NCBI RefSeq assembly: GCF_004353845.1
Contig: NZ_CP037864.1
Coordinates: 2,356,001-2,420,000, forward strand
Source: Citrobacter arsenatis
Lineage (GTDB): Bacteria; Pseudomonadota; Gammaproteobacteria; Enterobacterales; Enterobacteriaceae
DNA length: 64,000 bases
Reading direction: 5' to 3'
Of the stretch, positions 23,149-31,758 are shown piece by piece (the first letter of the stretch is position 1; every line of letters begins with the position of its first letter). A model generated the notes under the pieces. It worked only from the letters and a program-made list of their open reading frames with translations, was not told the DNA's origin and made no database searches. A program made the position numbers and the translations under genes.

Positions 23149-23544
23149 TCATGCTTGTGGGGCCAACGCAATAGCTTCAACTTCCAGCGCAAAACCATAA
23201 TGAAGCTCTGCAACGCCTGCGACCGCACGAGATGGGCGGAAATCGCCGATCCATTCCCCATAGATTTTGTTAAACGTTGGCCATTGGTTGATATCCGTCA
23301 CATAGACGCGTACTGACACCAGGTGCTGACGAGACACTCCCGCGCCCGCCAGACAGGCATCAATGTTCTGTAGTACCAGCCGCGTTTGTTCTTCAAAAGA
23401 GGCATCCGTTTTTTTTACGCCATCAAAAGTGACCGGCAACTGCCCAGAAATGAAGACGAAGCCGCCAGCCGTTGTACTGTGCGAGTAATGACCTGCAGGC
23501 GGAAAGCCCCCTGCAGAAGCGTTCAATGTAATGTCCACAGTCAT
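23149..23544 (-). CDS. RidA family enamine/imine deaminase
   Basis: A 131-residue YjgF/YER057c/UK114 family protein that in its active form hydrolyses reactive enamines such as 2-aminoacrylate, which otherwise damage PLP enzymes. Family features are HYSHSTTAGGFVFISGQLP, the SVRVYVTDINQW strand, the conserved arginine in FRPSRAVAGV near residue 104 and the terminal glutamate in EVEAIALAP. It is the first gene of an operon with a PLP ammonia-lyase whose primary product is exactly this type of compound, so it is probably dedicated to it. It is distinct from the general RidA near pyrI in K-12. Confidence 0.9.
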   Translation of the reverse strand: MTVDITLNASAGGFPPAGHYSHSTTAGGFVFISGQLPVTFDGVKKTDASFEEQTRLVLQNIDACLAGAGVSRQHLVSVRVYVTDINQWPTFNKIYGEWIGDFRPSRAVAGVAELHYGFALEVEAIALAPQA

Positions 23545-23579
23545 AAGAGAATCTCCTGAAGTAGATGGTAATTCAATTT

Positions 23580-23611
23580 GTATAAAATAATACTGTTTGT
23601 CTTATTTATAC
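23580..23611 (-). promoter_or_regulatory. Candidate operator upstream of the ridA-dehydratase operon
   Basis: An inverted repeat GTATAAA...TTTATAC with an 18-base spacer lies 36-67 bases upstream of the ridA-like start. Position in the promoter and the nearby PAS-HTH regulator make it a candidate operator. AT-rich half-sites are short, so chance is possible. Confidence 0.3.
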
Positions 23612-23757
23612 GCCTTCATGTTACTTTTGGCTAGTGGTAGTTTTCGCGGATGCTGATTTTGTGAACTATGGCAATCTCGGCCCACGTTATACCGCACTCG
23701 GAGGCGGTGAAAGAGGGGGATCGCTTTTGATGATGGGGAAAGCTGGTGAGGGAAGAA

Positions 23758-23778
23758 GCGCCCCAGGGCGGGGCGTCT
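23758..23778 (-). terminator. GC-rich hairpin after ydhR
   Basis: Stem CGCCCC/GGGGCG with a five-base loop about 12 bases past the ydhR stop on the minus strand, followed by CTTCTTCCC. A plausible terminator with a poor T-tract. Confidence 0.45.
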
Positions 23779-23789
23779 AAGGCAAAGTA

Positions 23790-24098
23790 TCAGCCGATAT
23801 GACCGCGGTTAATCTTACTCAACGGTTCATTGATATCGAAGATTTTGAACATCACGTCTTCCACCCCCAGGTGCTTCAGACGGGCTGTGTGTTTTTTGAC
23901 ATAGGCCAGCGCGGTGTCTTCATCCTGAAACAGGTAGATGCCACCCGCTTCGTGATTTGCTTCGTTCTCGGTCCAGATTTTCCAGATGAAACCCGGCTCC
24001 TGGTTGATTGATTCGGCCAGTTCAACGAGCTGATGCGACATTTCAACGCCGAACGGGCCATGAAAATCAAAGTGTATCTGCACGAGTTTGTTCGACAT
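23790..24098 (-). CDS. ydhR: YdhR-type putative monooxygenase
   Basis: A 102-residue dimeric alpha-beta barrel protein, nearly the length of E. coli YdhR (101), for which a structure is known but the substrate is not. Shared blocks are LVQIHFDFHGPFG at the start, LAESINQEPGFIWKIWTE in the middle and NHEAGGIYLFQDEDTALAYVKKHTARLK. The residues place it in the antibiotic-biosynthesis-monooxygenase-like group. The start has GGAGG directly upstream. It lies 27 bases from the PhzF-family gene upstream, on the same strand. In K-12 it is beside the valV-valW tRNA pair; here about 20 kb lies between them. Confidence 0.9.
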   Translation of the reverse strand: MSNKLVQIHFDFHGPFGVEMSHQLVELAESINQEPGFIWKIWTENEANHEAGGIYLFQDEDTALAYVKKHTARLKHLGVEDVMFKIFDINEPLSKINRGHIG

Positions 24099-24125
24099 AA
24101 ATCCTCCATGGATTAGTTAATTAGG

Positions 24126-24917
24126 CTAGCGCAACAGCACCTTACCGGTCAGATAAGTTACCGCTTGCCCGCCAATGTAGACACGCGTTCCTGTGAGCTG
24201 GCAGCGTAGATCCCCGCCACGCTCGGAGACCTGGCGCGCCAGCATCTGTGTTTTATTCAGTTTTGCAGCCCAGTAAGGGATCAGCATACTATGTGCTGAT
24301 CCTGTGACCGGGTCTTCCGCGACGGCTTCACCCGGGCAGAAGAAACGGCTGACAAAATCGTATTCCCCGTCACCCGGTGCGGTGATACAAACCATTTTCC
24401 CCAGAGGAATCATGGCGTGGATGTTCGGGCGCACAGCCTCAACCTGCTGTTGGTTCTCCAGCACTACCATGTAATCGCGCGCGACGCGGACTTCTTTATA
24501 TTCGGTGATGCCTAATGTTTCCAGCAGTAAGGCGGGCGGTTTCACAGGTTCGCTTTGCCAGGCCGGAAAATCGAGCGTCAGCCATTCACCGCTGCGCGTG
24601 ACCGTCAGCGGACCGACAAACCGGGTGGCAAAATGGATGGTTGTGTCCGGGTAACCCAGATGTTCGAAGATGACATGTGCGGCGGCAAGCGTGGCATGCC
24701 CACACAGATTGATTTCTCCCTGAGTAGTAAACCAACGCAGCTCGAAACCATTCTCACTGGCGACAAAAAAAGCAGTTTCCGACTGATTATGCTGCTGCGA
24801 CATTTTTAATAATGTTTCATCGGGCAGCCAGTCAGCGAGCGGACATACTGCAGCAGCATTACCGCCAAACGTCTTGGTGGTAAAGGCATCTACCATGTAA
24901 AAATCGATTTGTTGCAC
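24126..24917 (-). CDS. PhzF family isomerase/epimerase-like protein
   Basis: A 263-residue protein of the PhzF/YddE/diaminopimelate-epimerase fold. Seen are the N-terminal VDAFTTKTFGGNAAAVCPL, the catalytic Glu in NQSETAFFV near residue 46, LCGHATLAAAHVIF, and the second-half signature EDPVTGSAHSMLIPYWA. PhzF proteins isomerise a phenazine precursor; enterobacterial paralogues have no known substrate. It is not YddE, which is longer (297 residues) and differs. The start is GTG with GAGGG eight bases upstream. It is transcribed towards ydhR, 27 bases away, and divergently from the pseudouridine synthase gene. Confidence 0.88.
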   Translation of the reverse strand: MQQIDFYMVDAFTTKTFGGNAAAVCPLADWLPDETLLKMSQQHNQSETAFFVASENGFELRWFTTQGEINLCGHATLAAAHVIFEHLGYPDTTIHFATRFVGPLTVTRSGEWLTLDFPAWQSEPVKPPALLLETLGITEYKEVRVARDYMVVLENQQQVEAVRPNIHAMIPLGKMVCITAPGDGEYDFVSRFFCPGEAVAEDPVTGSAHSMLIPYWAAKLNKTQMLARQVSERGGDLRCQLTGTRVYIGGQAVTYLTGKVLLR

Positions 24918-25050
24918 AGTGTAACCCTCTCATCGCACGCGGCATAATCCACACTCTATCATGCAATCATTGTCATGGGTTAAACGCTCCGATTCGCCTG
25001 GCTGGGGAAAATTCGTTATCATCCGTTCCCACACTTCACCCTGGCTGCTC

Positions 25051-25749
25051 ATGTCTACGATCCTCGATACCTTTATTGCCCCGCCTTGTCATGACGAGAT
25101 AGAAATCCTCTATCAGGACGAGCATTTGGTGCTTATCAATAAACCCACCGGGCTGCTTAGCTTGTCGGGGAAAAATCCGCAGAATATCGATTCGGTACAT
25201 CACCGGCTGGTACAGATATACCCTGGCTGTACGCTGGTACATCGCCTTGATTTTGGCACTTCAGGATTGATGGTGGTTGCCCGTAACAAGGCTATCAACG
25301 CCGCGCTTTGCCAACAGTTCAGCCAACGTGCGGTAAGCAAGGTGTATAGCGCGCTGTTATGCGGGCATCTGGAAAACGATGTAGGAATTATCGATGCAGC
25401 GATAGCCAAAGACCCAGCGCTGTTTCCACTGATGTCGATTTGCGCCATCAATGGCAAACCTGCGCGCTCGCGCTATCAGGTTATTGAGCGCTTTGTGCAT
25501 CGCCAGGAGGAGGGGACGTTACTTCCCGTGACGCGGGTACAACTGACGCCTGAAACCGGGCGTACCCATCAGTTACGGATCCACTGTCAGCAGTTGGGCC
25601 ATCCTATTTTAGGGTGCGATTTGTATGGCGGGCGTCTGCTGCCAGGTACTGAATTAACCCCGCGGCTAATGCTGCATGCCAGTGAACTGCATTTCAGGCA
25701 TCCTGTGAGTCAGGAATGGGTAAATGCCCAAAACGCCAGCCCGTTTTGA
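25051..25749 (+). CDS. RluA-family RNA pseudouridine synthase
   Basis: A 232-residue pseudouridine synthase without an S4 domain. The catalytic Asp lies in VHRLDFGTSGLMVVARN near residue 70, motif I-like EHLVLINKPTGLLS precedes it, and the C-terminal QLTPETGRTHQLRIHCQQLGHPILGCDLYGG and LMLHASELHFRHP complete the core. The target may be rRNA or tRNA and cannot be predicted. The start chosen (MSTILD) fits family length, but no clear ribosome site precedes it; an upstream in-frame ATG at 24961 would add 30 unlikely residues. It converges with mdtK through a shared terminator. Confidence 0.88.
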   Translation: MSTILDTFIAPPCHDEIEILYQDEHLVLINKPTGLLSLSGKNPQNIDSVHHRLVQIYPGCTLVHRLDFGTSGLMVVARNKAINAALCQQFSQRAVSKVYSALLCGHLENDVGIIDAAIAKDPALFPLMSICAINGKPARSRYQVIERFVHRQEEGTLLPVTRVQLTPETGRTHQLRIHCQQLGHPILGCDLYGGRLLPGTELTPRLMLHASELHFRHPVSQEWVNAQNASPF

Positions 25750-25755
25750 GGGGGT

Positions 25756-25783
25756 AAAAAAGCCGCCAGATGGCGGCTTTTTT
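25756..25783. terminator. Bidirectional terminator between pseudouridine synthase gene and mdtK
   Basis: Stem AAAAAAGCCGCC/GGCGGCTTTTTT with a four-base loop between two converging genes. T-runs exist on both strands. Confidence 0.9.
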
Positions 25784-25787
25784 GGGG

Positions 25788-27161
25788 CTATCGCGCGGCG
25801 CGTTGTAAAATAACCGCTGACGGCTGGCGCTGCAGAAAACGCATGCGCAGCATCATCAGCACCGCCGCAGAGGTCAGGCCAATAATAAAGCCCATCCAGA
25901 ATCCAGCCGGTCCCATCCGGTCAACCACCAGATCGGTCAGGGCCAGAATGTAACCGCTTGGCAAACCCAACACCCAGTATGCCGTAAAGGTAATAAAGAA
26001 TATGGAACGCGTATCTTTATAACCACGCAGGATACCGCTACCAATAACCTGGATTGAGTCCGATATTTGATACACCGCGGCCAGTAACATGAGCTGCGCC
26101 GCCAGTGCGACAACTTCCGGGTTATTGTTGTAGAGCAGGGCAATGTGCTCGCGGAATGTCACGGTGAAGATCGCCGTCACCACCGCCATGCAGACCCCGA
26201 CCCCCAGCCCTGTTCTGGCGGCAGTTTGCGCATCCAGCGTCGAGCCCTGACCCAGACGATAACCGACACGAATGGTGACGGCAGCAGCCAGAGACATCGG
26301 CAGAACGAACATTAACGAGCTGAAGTTGAGTGCGATCTGGTGTCCGGCCACGTCAACGATCCCCAACGGGGAAACCAACAGCGCCACTACAGCAAACAGC
26401 GTCACTTCGAAAAATAAGGCCAGCGCGATAGGTAAACCCAGTTGCACCAGACGCTTCATTACGGCGGTGTCGGGTTTCTGGAAACCACGCTCATTGCGAA
26501 TATCACGCATAGAACGGGCGCGTTTAACGTAAGACAGCATGGCGATAAACATCACCCAGTAAACCGCCGCCGTTGCCACACCACAGCCCACGCCGCCCAG
26601 TTCCGGCATGCCTAAATGCCCATAGATGAACACATAGTTCACCGGAATATTCACCAGCAGGCCGAGAAATCCCATCACCATCGCCGGTTTAGTCTTGGCC
26701 AGGCCTTCACACTGGTTACGGGCGACCTGGAAGAACAAATACCCCGGTGCGCCCCACAGCAGCGCGCGCAGGTAGCCGACGGCTTTATCCGCCAGCGCCG
26801 GGTCGATGTTATGCATGGAGCGAATAATGTAGCCCGCGTTCCATAGCACTATCATAATCAGAACGGAGACGCTGCCCGCCAGCCAGAATCCCTGGCGTAC
26901 TTGATGGGCGATTCGATCGCGGCGTCCGGAACCATTGAGTTGCGCAATTACCGGCGTCAACGCCAGCAGCAGTCCGTGACCGAACAGAATGGCCGGCAGC
27001 CAGATAGACGTACCAATGGCAACGGCCGCCATATCCGTGGCGCTGTACCCGCCCGCCATGACGGTATCAACGAATCCCATTGCGGTTTGAGCGATTTGCG
27101 CAAGAATCACCGGAATTGCCAGAGCTAATAACTGACGCGCTTCACTTACATACTTTTGCAC
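25788..27161 (-). CDS. mdtK: MATE multidrug efflux pump MdtK (NorM)
   Basis: A 457-residue inner-membrane antiporter of the MATE family, the same length as E. coli MdtK, with twelve membrane segments. It exports fluoroquinolones, dyes and other cations in exchange for sodium or protons. Diagnostic blocks are ALAIPVILAQIAQTAMGFVDTVMAGGYSATD near the N-terminus and QVIGSGILRGYKDTRSIFF in the second half. The start is GTG (VQKYVSEARQ) as supported by alignment with K-12. The gene is divergent from ribE, with about 217 bases between them, and ends at a bidirectional terminator. Confidence 0.97.
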   Translation of the reverse strand: MQKYVSEARQLLALAIPVILAQIAQTAMGFVDTVMAGGYSATDMAAVAIGTSIWLPAILFGHGLLLALTPVIAQLNGSGRRDRIAHQVRQGFWLAGSVSVLIMIVLWNAGYIIRSMHNIDPALADKAVGYLRALLWGAPGYLFFQVARNQCEGLAKTKPAMVMGFLGLLVNIPVNYVFIYGHLGMPELGGVGCGVATAAVYWVMFIAMLSYVKRARSMRDIRNERGFQKPDTAVMKRLVQLGLPIALALFFEVTLFAVVALLVSPLGIVDVAGHQIALNFSSLMFVLPMSLAAAVTIRVGYRLGQGSTLDAQTAARTGLGVGVCMAVVTAIFTVTFREHIALLYNNNPEVVALAAQLMLLAAVYQISDSIQVIGSGILRGYKDTRSIFFITFTAYWVLGLPSGYILALTDLVVDRMGPAGFWMGFIIGLTSAAVLMMLRMRFLQRQPSAVILQRAAR

Positions 27162-27378
27162 GTGTACACCACTATATTGTTGTTATTTGAGAGACTAAAA
27201 AAGCCGCCTTATCTGGCAGCAAGGAGAAAAAGCAGGGGAAATTTCAGTCTATTGTAGCGAGGAATACGTAATTCTCCAGTGAAAAAACAGGCAGTCGCGG
27301 TGCATCGCTGGCAACCTGAATTTCCACCTGCTATTGTGCTGTGCAGAGATGTCTTAATTGAGTTCAGGAGTTAGAAGT

Positions 27379-28026
27379 ATGTTTACGGGTATTGTGCAGG
27401 GCACCGCGAAATTGGTGTCCATTGATGAAAAACCAAATTTTCGTACGCATGTTGTGGAGTTGCCTGAATATATGCTGGATGCGCTGGAGACCGGCGCATC
27501 GGTTGCCCACAATGGCTGCTGCCTGACGGTCACCGAAATTAACGGTAACCAGATAAGCTTTGATCTGATGAAAGAAACGCTGCGTATCACCAATCTGGGT
27601 GACCTGAAGGTTGGCGATTTGGTCAACGTTGAGCGTGCGGCAAAATTCAGCGATGAAATTGGCGGGCATTTAATGTCGGGCCATATTATGACTACTGCCG
27701 AAGTGTCGAAAATTCTGACCTCAGAGAATAACCGCCAGGTGTGGTTTAAAGTTCAGGATCCATCGCTGATGAAATATATCCTGTACAAAGGATTTATCGG
27801 TATTGACGGCATCAGCCTGACGGTTGGTGAAGTGACGCCGACCCGCTTCTGTGTGCATTTGATCCCAGAAACGCTGGAGCGCACGACGCTTGGCAAGAAA
27901 AAGCTGGGTGCGCGGGTCAACATTGAAATAGATCCTCAAACCCAGGCGGTGGTGGATACCGTTGAGCGCGTGCTGGCGGCACGTGAAAGCACCATCAGTC
28001 ACGTCACGGGCGAAGCAGGAGCGTAA
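27379..28026 (+). CDS. ribE: Riboflavin synthase, alpha subunit
   Basis: A 215-residue enzyme that dismutates two 6,7-dimethyl-8-ribityllumazine molecules into riboflavin. The two homologous lumazine-binding halves are visible: MFTGIVQGTAKLVSI at the start with SVAHNGCCLTVTEI, and GHIMTTAEVSKIL with FIGIDGISLTVGEV. The start at 27379 has AGGAG at ideal distance. It is divergent from mdtK and convergent with cfa, as in E. coli, where it is also called ribC. No FMN riboswitch sequence was recognised upstream. Confidence 0.96.
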   Translation: MFTGIVQGTAKLVSIDEKPNFRTHVVELPEYMLDALETGASVAHNGCCLTVTEINGNQISFDLMKETLRITNLGDLKVGDLVNVERAAKFSDEIGGHLMSGHIMTTAEVSKILTSENNRQVWFKVQDPSLMKYILYKGFIGIDGISLTVGEVTPTRFCVHLIPETLERTTLGKKKLGARVNIEIDPQTQAVVDTVERVLAARESTISHVTGEAGA

Positions 28027-28067
28027 GCCTGAGTGTCAAGCCCCCGTTGGCACGGGGGCGATAACGA

Positions 28068-29216
28068 CTAGCGGGGAACGCGCAGACCGTGTTCAACGCC
28101 GCGGGAGAAAACTACCTGCCATAGCTGAATGTCACGAGCACGAAAGGCCCCCGCGCAGGCGTTCAGATAATAGCTGAACATCCGTTTGAAACGCTCGGTA
28201 TAGTTATCGGCGATTTCAGGCCAGGATTTCATGAAACGCTCGTGCCATGCCATCAGCGTGGTGTCGTAATCCGCGCCAAAATTATGCCAGTCTTCCATCA
28301 CAAAATGCGGCTCGCTGGCGTTAGCTATCTGGCGAACTGACGGTAAACAGCCGTTCGGAAAGATATATTTATTGATCCACGGGTCAACATTATTGTCGGT
28401 TTTATTCGAACCGATGCTGTGCAGTAAAAAGAGACCGTCCGGTTTTAGATTACGATCGACCACTTCAAAATAGGTGGCGTAGTTCTTTGGACCCACGTGC
28501 TCAAACATGCCCACGGAGACAATGCGATCGAATTTGTCGTTCAGGTCGCGGTAATCCTGTAGCAAAATGGTGACATCCAGCCCTGCGCAACGCGCCTGTG
28601 CCATTTTCTGCTGTTCTGCCGAAATGGTCACGCCCACCACGCTCACGCCATATTGCGATGCCATAAACTGAGACAACCCGCCCCAGCCGCAGCCAATATC
28701 AAGTACGCGCATTCCTGGCTTCAACTGCAGCTTTTCAGCAATCATTTTTAGCTTCGCCTGCTGGGCAGATTCCAGGGTGTCGGCATCTTTCCAGTAGGCG
28801 CAGGAGTACTGCATGTAGGGATCAAGCATGCGGCTAAAAAGGTCGTTGCCCAGATCGTAATGTTCTTTGCCGACGACCCATGCACGTTTTTTGGTCTGTA
28901 AATTGAACAAACGGGCCGTAGCGATACGTAGCGTATCTTTGAAGTGGCGGGGGAGTTGGTTTTCAAGACCAGCGCGCAGGACTTTACTAAAAAACATGTC
29001 CAGCCGGTCGCATTCCCACCAGCCATCCATATAACTTTCACCTAACCCTAACGATCCTTCCTGCAATACACGTTTGAAAAAGTCGGGGTTCTTTACGCGA
29101 ATATCTGCCGATGCCGGGCCATTAATGGTAATGCCTGCACGGCTTAATAATTCATTGGTGATGCGGTACCAGTCATCATCCGGTACGCTGACGTCTTCTA
29201 TACACGATGAACTCAT
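28068..29216 (-). CDS. cfa: Cyclopropane-fatty-acyl-phospholipid synthase
   Basis: A 382-residue cytoplasmic, membrane-associated SAM methyltransferase that converts unsaturated phospholipid acyl chains to cyclopropane forms, protecting against acid. The SAM-binding loop VLDIGCGWGGLSQFMA lies near residue 170, the family segment VGMFEHVGPKNYATYF near 237, and GSNKTDNNVDPWINKYIFPNG after it. The length equals E. coli Cfa. The start has GGAG upstream. The upstream 290 bases to punC form a long leader region; in E. coli and Salmonella the cfa leader is regulated by small RNAs, which I cannot test here. Confidence 0.96.
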   Translation of the reverse strand: MSSSCIEDVSVPDDDWYRITNELLSRAGITINGPASADIRVKNPDFFKRVLQEGSLGLGESYMDGWWECDRLDMFFSKVLRAGLENQLPRHFKDTLRIATARLFNLQTKKRAWVVGKEHYDLGNDLFSRMLDPYMQYSCAYWKDADTLESAQQAKLKMIAEKLQLKPGMRVLDIGCGWGGLSQFMASQYGVSVVGVTISAEQQKMAQARCAGLDVTILLQDYRDLNDKFDRIVSVGMFEHVGPKNYATYFEVVDRNLKPDGLFLLHSIGSNKTDNNVDPWINKYIFPNGCLPSVRQIANASEPHFVMEDWHNFGADYDTTLMAWHERFMKSWPEIADNYTERFKRMFSYYLNACAGAFRARDIQLWQVVFSRGVEHGLRVPR

Positions 29217-29372
29217 AGCTTCTCCATCACTGGTCGGTGATCAGAACCTTAAAACAGCGTAGACGCTTTTTTGGGCTTTGTGAGAAATCTCACGGAATTA
29301 ATCCGCGAATCTATAATCCGACGTAGAACAGAGGAAGGGAGGAACCCTTGCCGAAAAGACCATCCGTGGGAA

Positions 29373-29396
29373 AACGGGAACGTTCATGTTCCCGTT
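29373..29396 (-). terminator. Probable punC terminator
   Basis: Perfect stem AACGGGAAC/GTTCCCGTT with a six-base loop, followed on the minus strand by TTTTCCC, about 110 bases past the punC stop and upstream of cfa. Could also act within the cfa leader. Confidence 0.5.
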
Positions 29397-29506
29397 AACA
29401 CATAAAAATTATCGTTTTTTTAACAACCGGGAATCAGTATAGGCCTGATTTTTTGACGATTCAACCGATAATTGTTAGCTGGCTAATTAGTTACCCGCAA
29501 TAATCA

Positions 29507-30712
29507 TTAGTGAGACTCGCCGTGGGCAATTTGTGCACGGTCATCTGATTGCGGGGCGTCAGCTTTCTGTGATTGCATTTTGTAACCCACGCCCGCCAGC
29601 AACACTGTTATCAGCATCACGCTGGTGGTAGTAAGCAGTGGGGTTGCGATCAGCCAGGAAACCACAAGGCTTGCCAGGAAGCATAAACCCAGCTGCAGTG
29701 TGTTCTGCAACGCGGCTGCGCGCCCTGTGGCCTGAGGGAAAGGACGTAACGCTTGCGCAACGACGATAGGGTAAATTGCCCCGTTGGCGATCGCCATCAC
29801 GCAGAATGGGATCAGGATTTCAGCCAGCGCAACATGGTGAATAAAGCCGGTTGCCCAGGTTGCCACAACGCTGATGGCATACAGAATGAGTAACCAGGGT
29901 AGCAGCTGACGGCCCTGCCATTTTTGCAGCGCAGCGCGGCACCCGTAGCCACCGATTAAGAACGCGATGGTTTGCGGAACATAGCTCAGGCCAATTACTG
30001 CCGGACTGTAGCCCATCTCGCTGAGGATGAACGGGGAACCCGTCAGCCATGCGAAGAAGCTTGCAGAACAGGCGGCATAAATCAGCACGTTTCCGCGGTA
30101 AGCTTTTGAACGTAGCAGGGTGGTGAACGTCAGTTTGTCCTGGCTGTCGTCGCGCGCCTTAGCCGTGGGCTTTAAGCGCAGGGCTGGAAGCATCAGGATT
30201 AGGGTAATGGCAAACAGGGTGGCGAAAATGGCCTGCCAGGAAAAATGTACCAGGATCCAACTGCCTAATAACGGTGCTAATGCCGGAGACAACCCGACCA
30301 GCGGCATAATGGTGGCAAAGATACGGTTTACTTTTTGTGAAGGATAATAATCGGTAACCAGTGCCTGCCAGATAACCGATGCTGCACAAACACCCACCGC
30401 CTGAACAAAGCGCAGCGCCAGCAGGCCGGTGGCGTTTTCAACCCACAGCATACCCAGACTGCCCAATGCAAAGATAGATAAACCCAGCAGCAAAATAGGC
30501 TTGCGGCCGTAATGGTCGGAAAGCGGTCCCCACAGAAGTTGCGCGACGGCAAAACCGGCTAAGAACAAGCTGAGGCTGGCGCTGACGGCAGATGCAGGCG
30601 TTTGCAGATCGGACTGAATGGCGGCGAAGGCGGGTAAATACATATCCGTTGCCAGAAAGCCGAGCACGCTAAGACCTGCCAGCCAGACTAAAAACCCTTT
30701 CCCAGGTTGCAT
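29507..30712 (-). CDS. punC: Purine nucleoside efflux/transport protein PunC (MFS, Bcr/CflA type)
   Basis: A 401-residue major facilitator protein with twelve membrane segments, orthologue of E. coli YdhC/PunC, which transports adenosine and confers some drug tolerance. The MFS motif GPLSDHYGRKPILL is at about residue 58, LRFVQAVGVCAASVIWQALVTDYY follows, and the SPFILSEMGYSPAVIGLSY segment is typical of the DHA1 group. The start at 30712 was chosen because GAGA lies nine bases upstream of it; further Met codons at 30715 and 30718 and a long upstream frame have poorer spacing. It is divergent from punR, which in E. coli activates it with adenosine. Confidence 0.94.
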   Translation of the reverse strand: MQPGKGFLVWLAGLSVLGFLATDMYLPAFAAIQSDLQTPASAVSASLSLFLAGFAVAQLLWGPLSDHYGRKPILLLGLSIFALGSLGMLWVENATGLLALRFVQAVGVCAASVIWQALVTDYYPSQKVNRIFATIMPLVGLSPALAPLLGSWILVHFSWQAIFATLFAITLILMLPALRLKPTAKARDDSQDKLTFTTLLRSKAYRGNVLIYAACSASFFAWLTGSPFILSEMGYSPAVIGLSYVPQTIAFLIGGYGCRAALQKWQGRQLLPWLLILYAISVVATWATGFIHHVALAEILIPFCVMAIANGAIYPIVVAQALRPFPQATGRAAALQNTLQLGLCFLASLVVSWLIATPLLTTTSVMLITVLLAGVGYKMQSQKADAPQSDDRAQIAHGESH

Positions 30713-30825
30713 CATCATTTCTCTTTTTTTAGCAGTAGAACAATGCCGCTGAGTGTAGTGAGTGTAATTCTCGCTGTGAAACGCTAATATTTGCTTACTG
30801 ATTTCAAATTTTTTGCAGGCAGAAT

Positions 30826-31758
30826 ATGTGGTCGGAATATTCACTGGAAGTGGTTGATGCGGTTGCGCGTAACGGCAGCTTTAGTTCGGCCGCGCAGGAG
30901 TTGCACCGTGTACCTTCGGCAGTAAGCTACACTGTACGGCAACTGGAAGAGTGGCTGGCGGTGCCGCTTTTTGAGCGACGCCATCGGGATGTGGAATTGA
31001 CGCCTGCCGGCGCATGGTTTCTCAAAGAAGGCCGCTCTGTTATCAAAAAAATGCAGATCACCCGACAGCAATGTCAGCAAATTGCCAACGGCTGGCGCGG
31101 ACAGTTGGCGATCGCTGTCGATAACATTGTCCGCCCGGATCGTACCCGACAGATGATCGTAGATTTCTACCGTCATTTTGATGATGTTGAACTACTGGTT
31201 TTTCAGGAAGTGTTTAACGGCGTCTGGGATGCGTTGTCCGATGGACGCGTCGAACTGGCAATCGGCGCCACGCAGGCGATTCCGGTAGGGGGGCGCTATA
31301 CCTTCCGCGACATGGGAATGCTGAGCTGGAGCTGCGTGGTGGCAAGCCATCATCCGTTGGCGTCAATGCCCGGACCGCTAAGTGACGATACGTTGCGCAA
31401 CTGGCCATCGCTGGTGCGCGAAGATACCTCCCGAACGCTGCCAAAGCGTATTACCTGGCTGCTGGATAACCAAAAGCGGGTTGTGGTGCCAGACTGGGAA
31501 TCTTCGGCTACCTGTTTATCCGCAGGGCTATGTGTGGGCATGGTACCGAGACATTTTGCCAAACCGTGGATTGATAGCGGCAAATGGGTTTCGCTTCAGT
31601 TGGAAAATCCCTTTCCTGATGCCGCATGCTGTTTGACATGGCAACAGAACGATACCTCGCCTGCATTGAGCTGGCTGCTGGACTATTTAGGGGATAGCGA
31701 AACGCTGAATAAAGAATGGTTGCGGGAGCCAGACGAGGCTCCCGCACAACAGGCTTAA
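30826..31758 (+). CDS. punR: LysR-type regulator PunR
   Basis: A 310-residue LysR-type activator, orthologue of E. coli YdhB/PunR. The N-terminal helix-turn-helix is VARNGSFSSAAQELHRVPSAVSYTVRQLEEWL at about residues 13-44, and the C-terminal domain binds the effector. Divergent arrangement with punC, with about 113 bases between starts, is typical for this family. The stop overlaps the end of purR on the other strand by four bases. AGG precedes the ATG at good distance. Confidence 0.94.
   Translation: MWSEYSLEVVDAVARNGSFSSAAQELHRVPSAVSYTVRQLEEWLAVPLFERRHRDVELTPAGAWFLKEGRSVIKKMQITRQQCQQIANGWRGQLAIAVDNIVRPDRTRQMIVDFYRHFDDVELLVFQEVFNGVWDALSDGRVELAIGATQAIPVGGRYTFRDMGMLSWSCVVASHHPLASMPGPLSDDTLRNWPSLVREDTSRTLPKRITWLLDNQKRVVVPDWESSATCLSAGLCVGMVPRHFAKPWIDSGKWVSLQLENPFPDAACCLTWQQNDTSPALSWLLDYLGDSETLNKEWLREPDEAPAQQA

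Noticed and set aside
27162..27378. FMN riboswitch upstream of ribE
   Set aside because: No RFN consensus segments were recognised; in E. coli the riboswitch is at ribB, not ribE.
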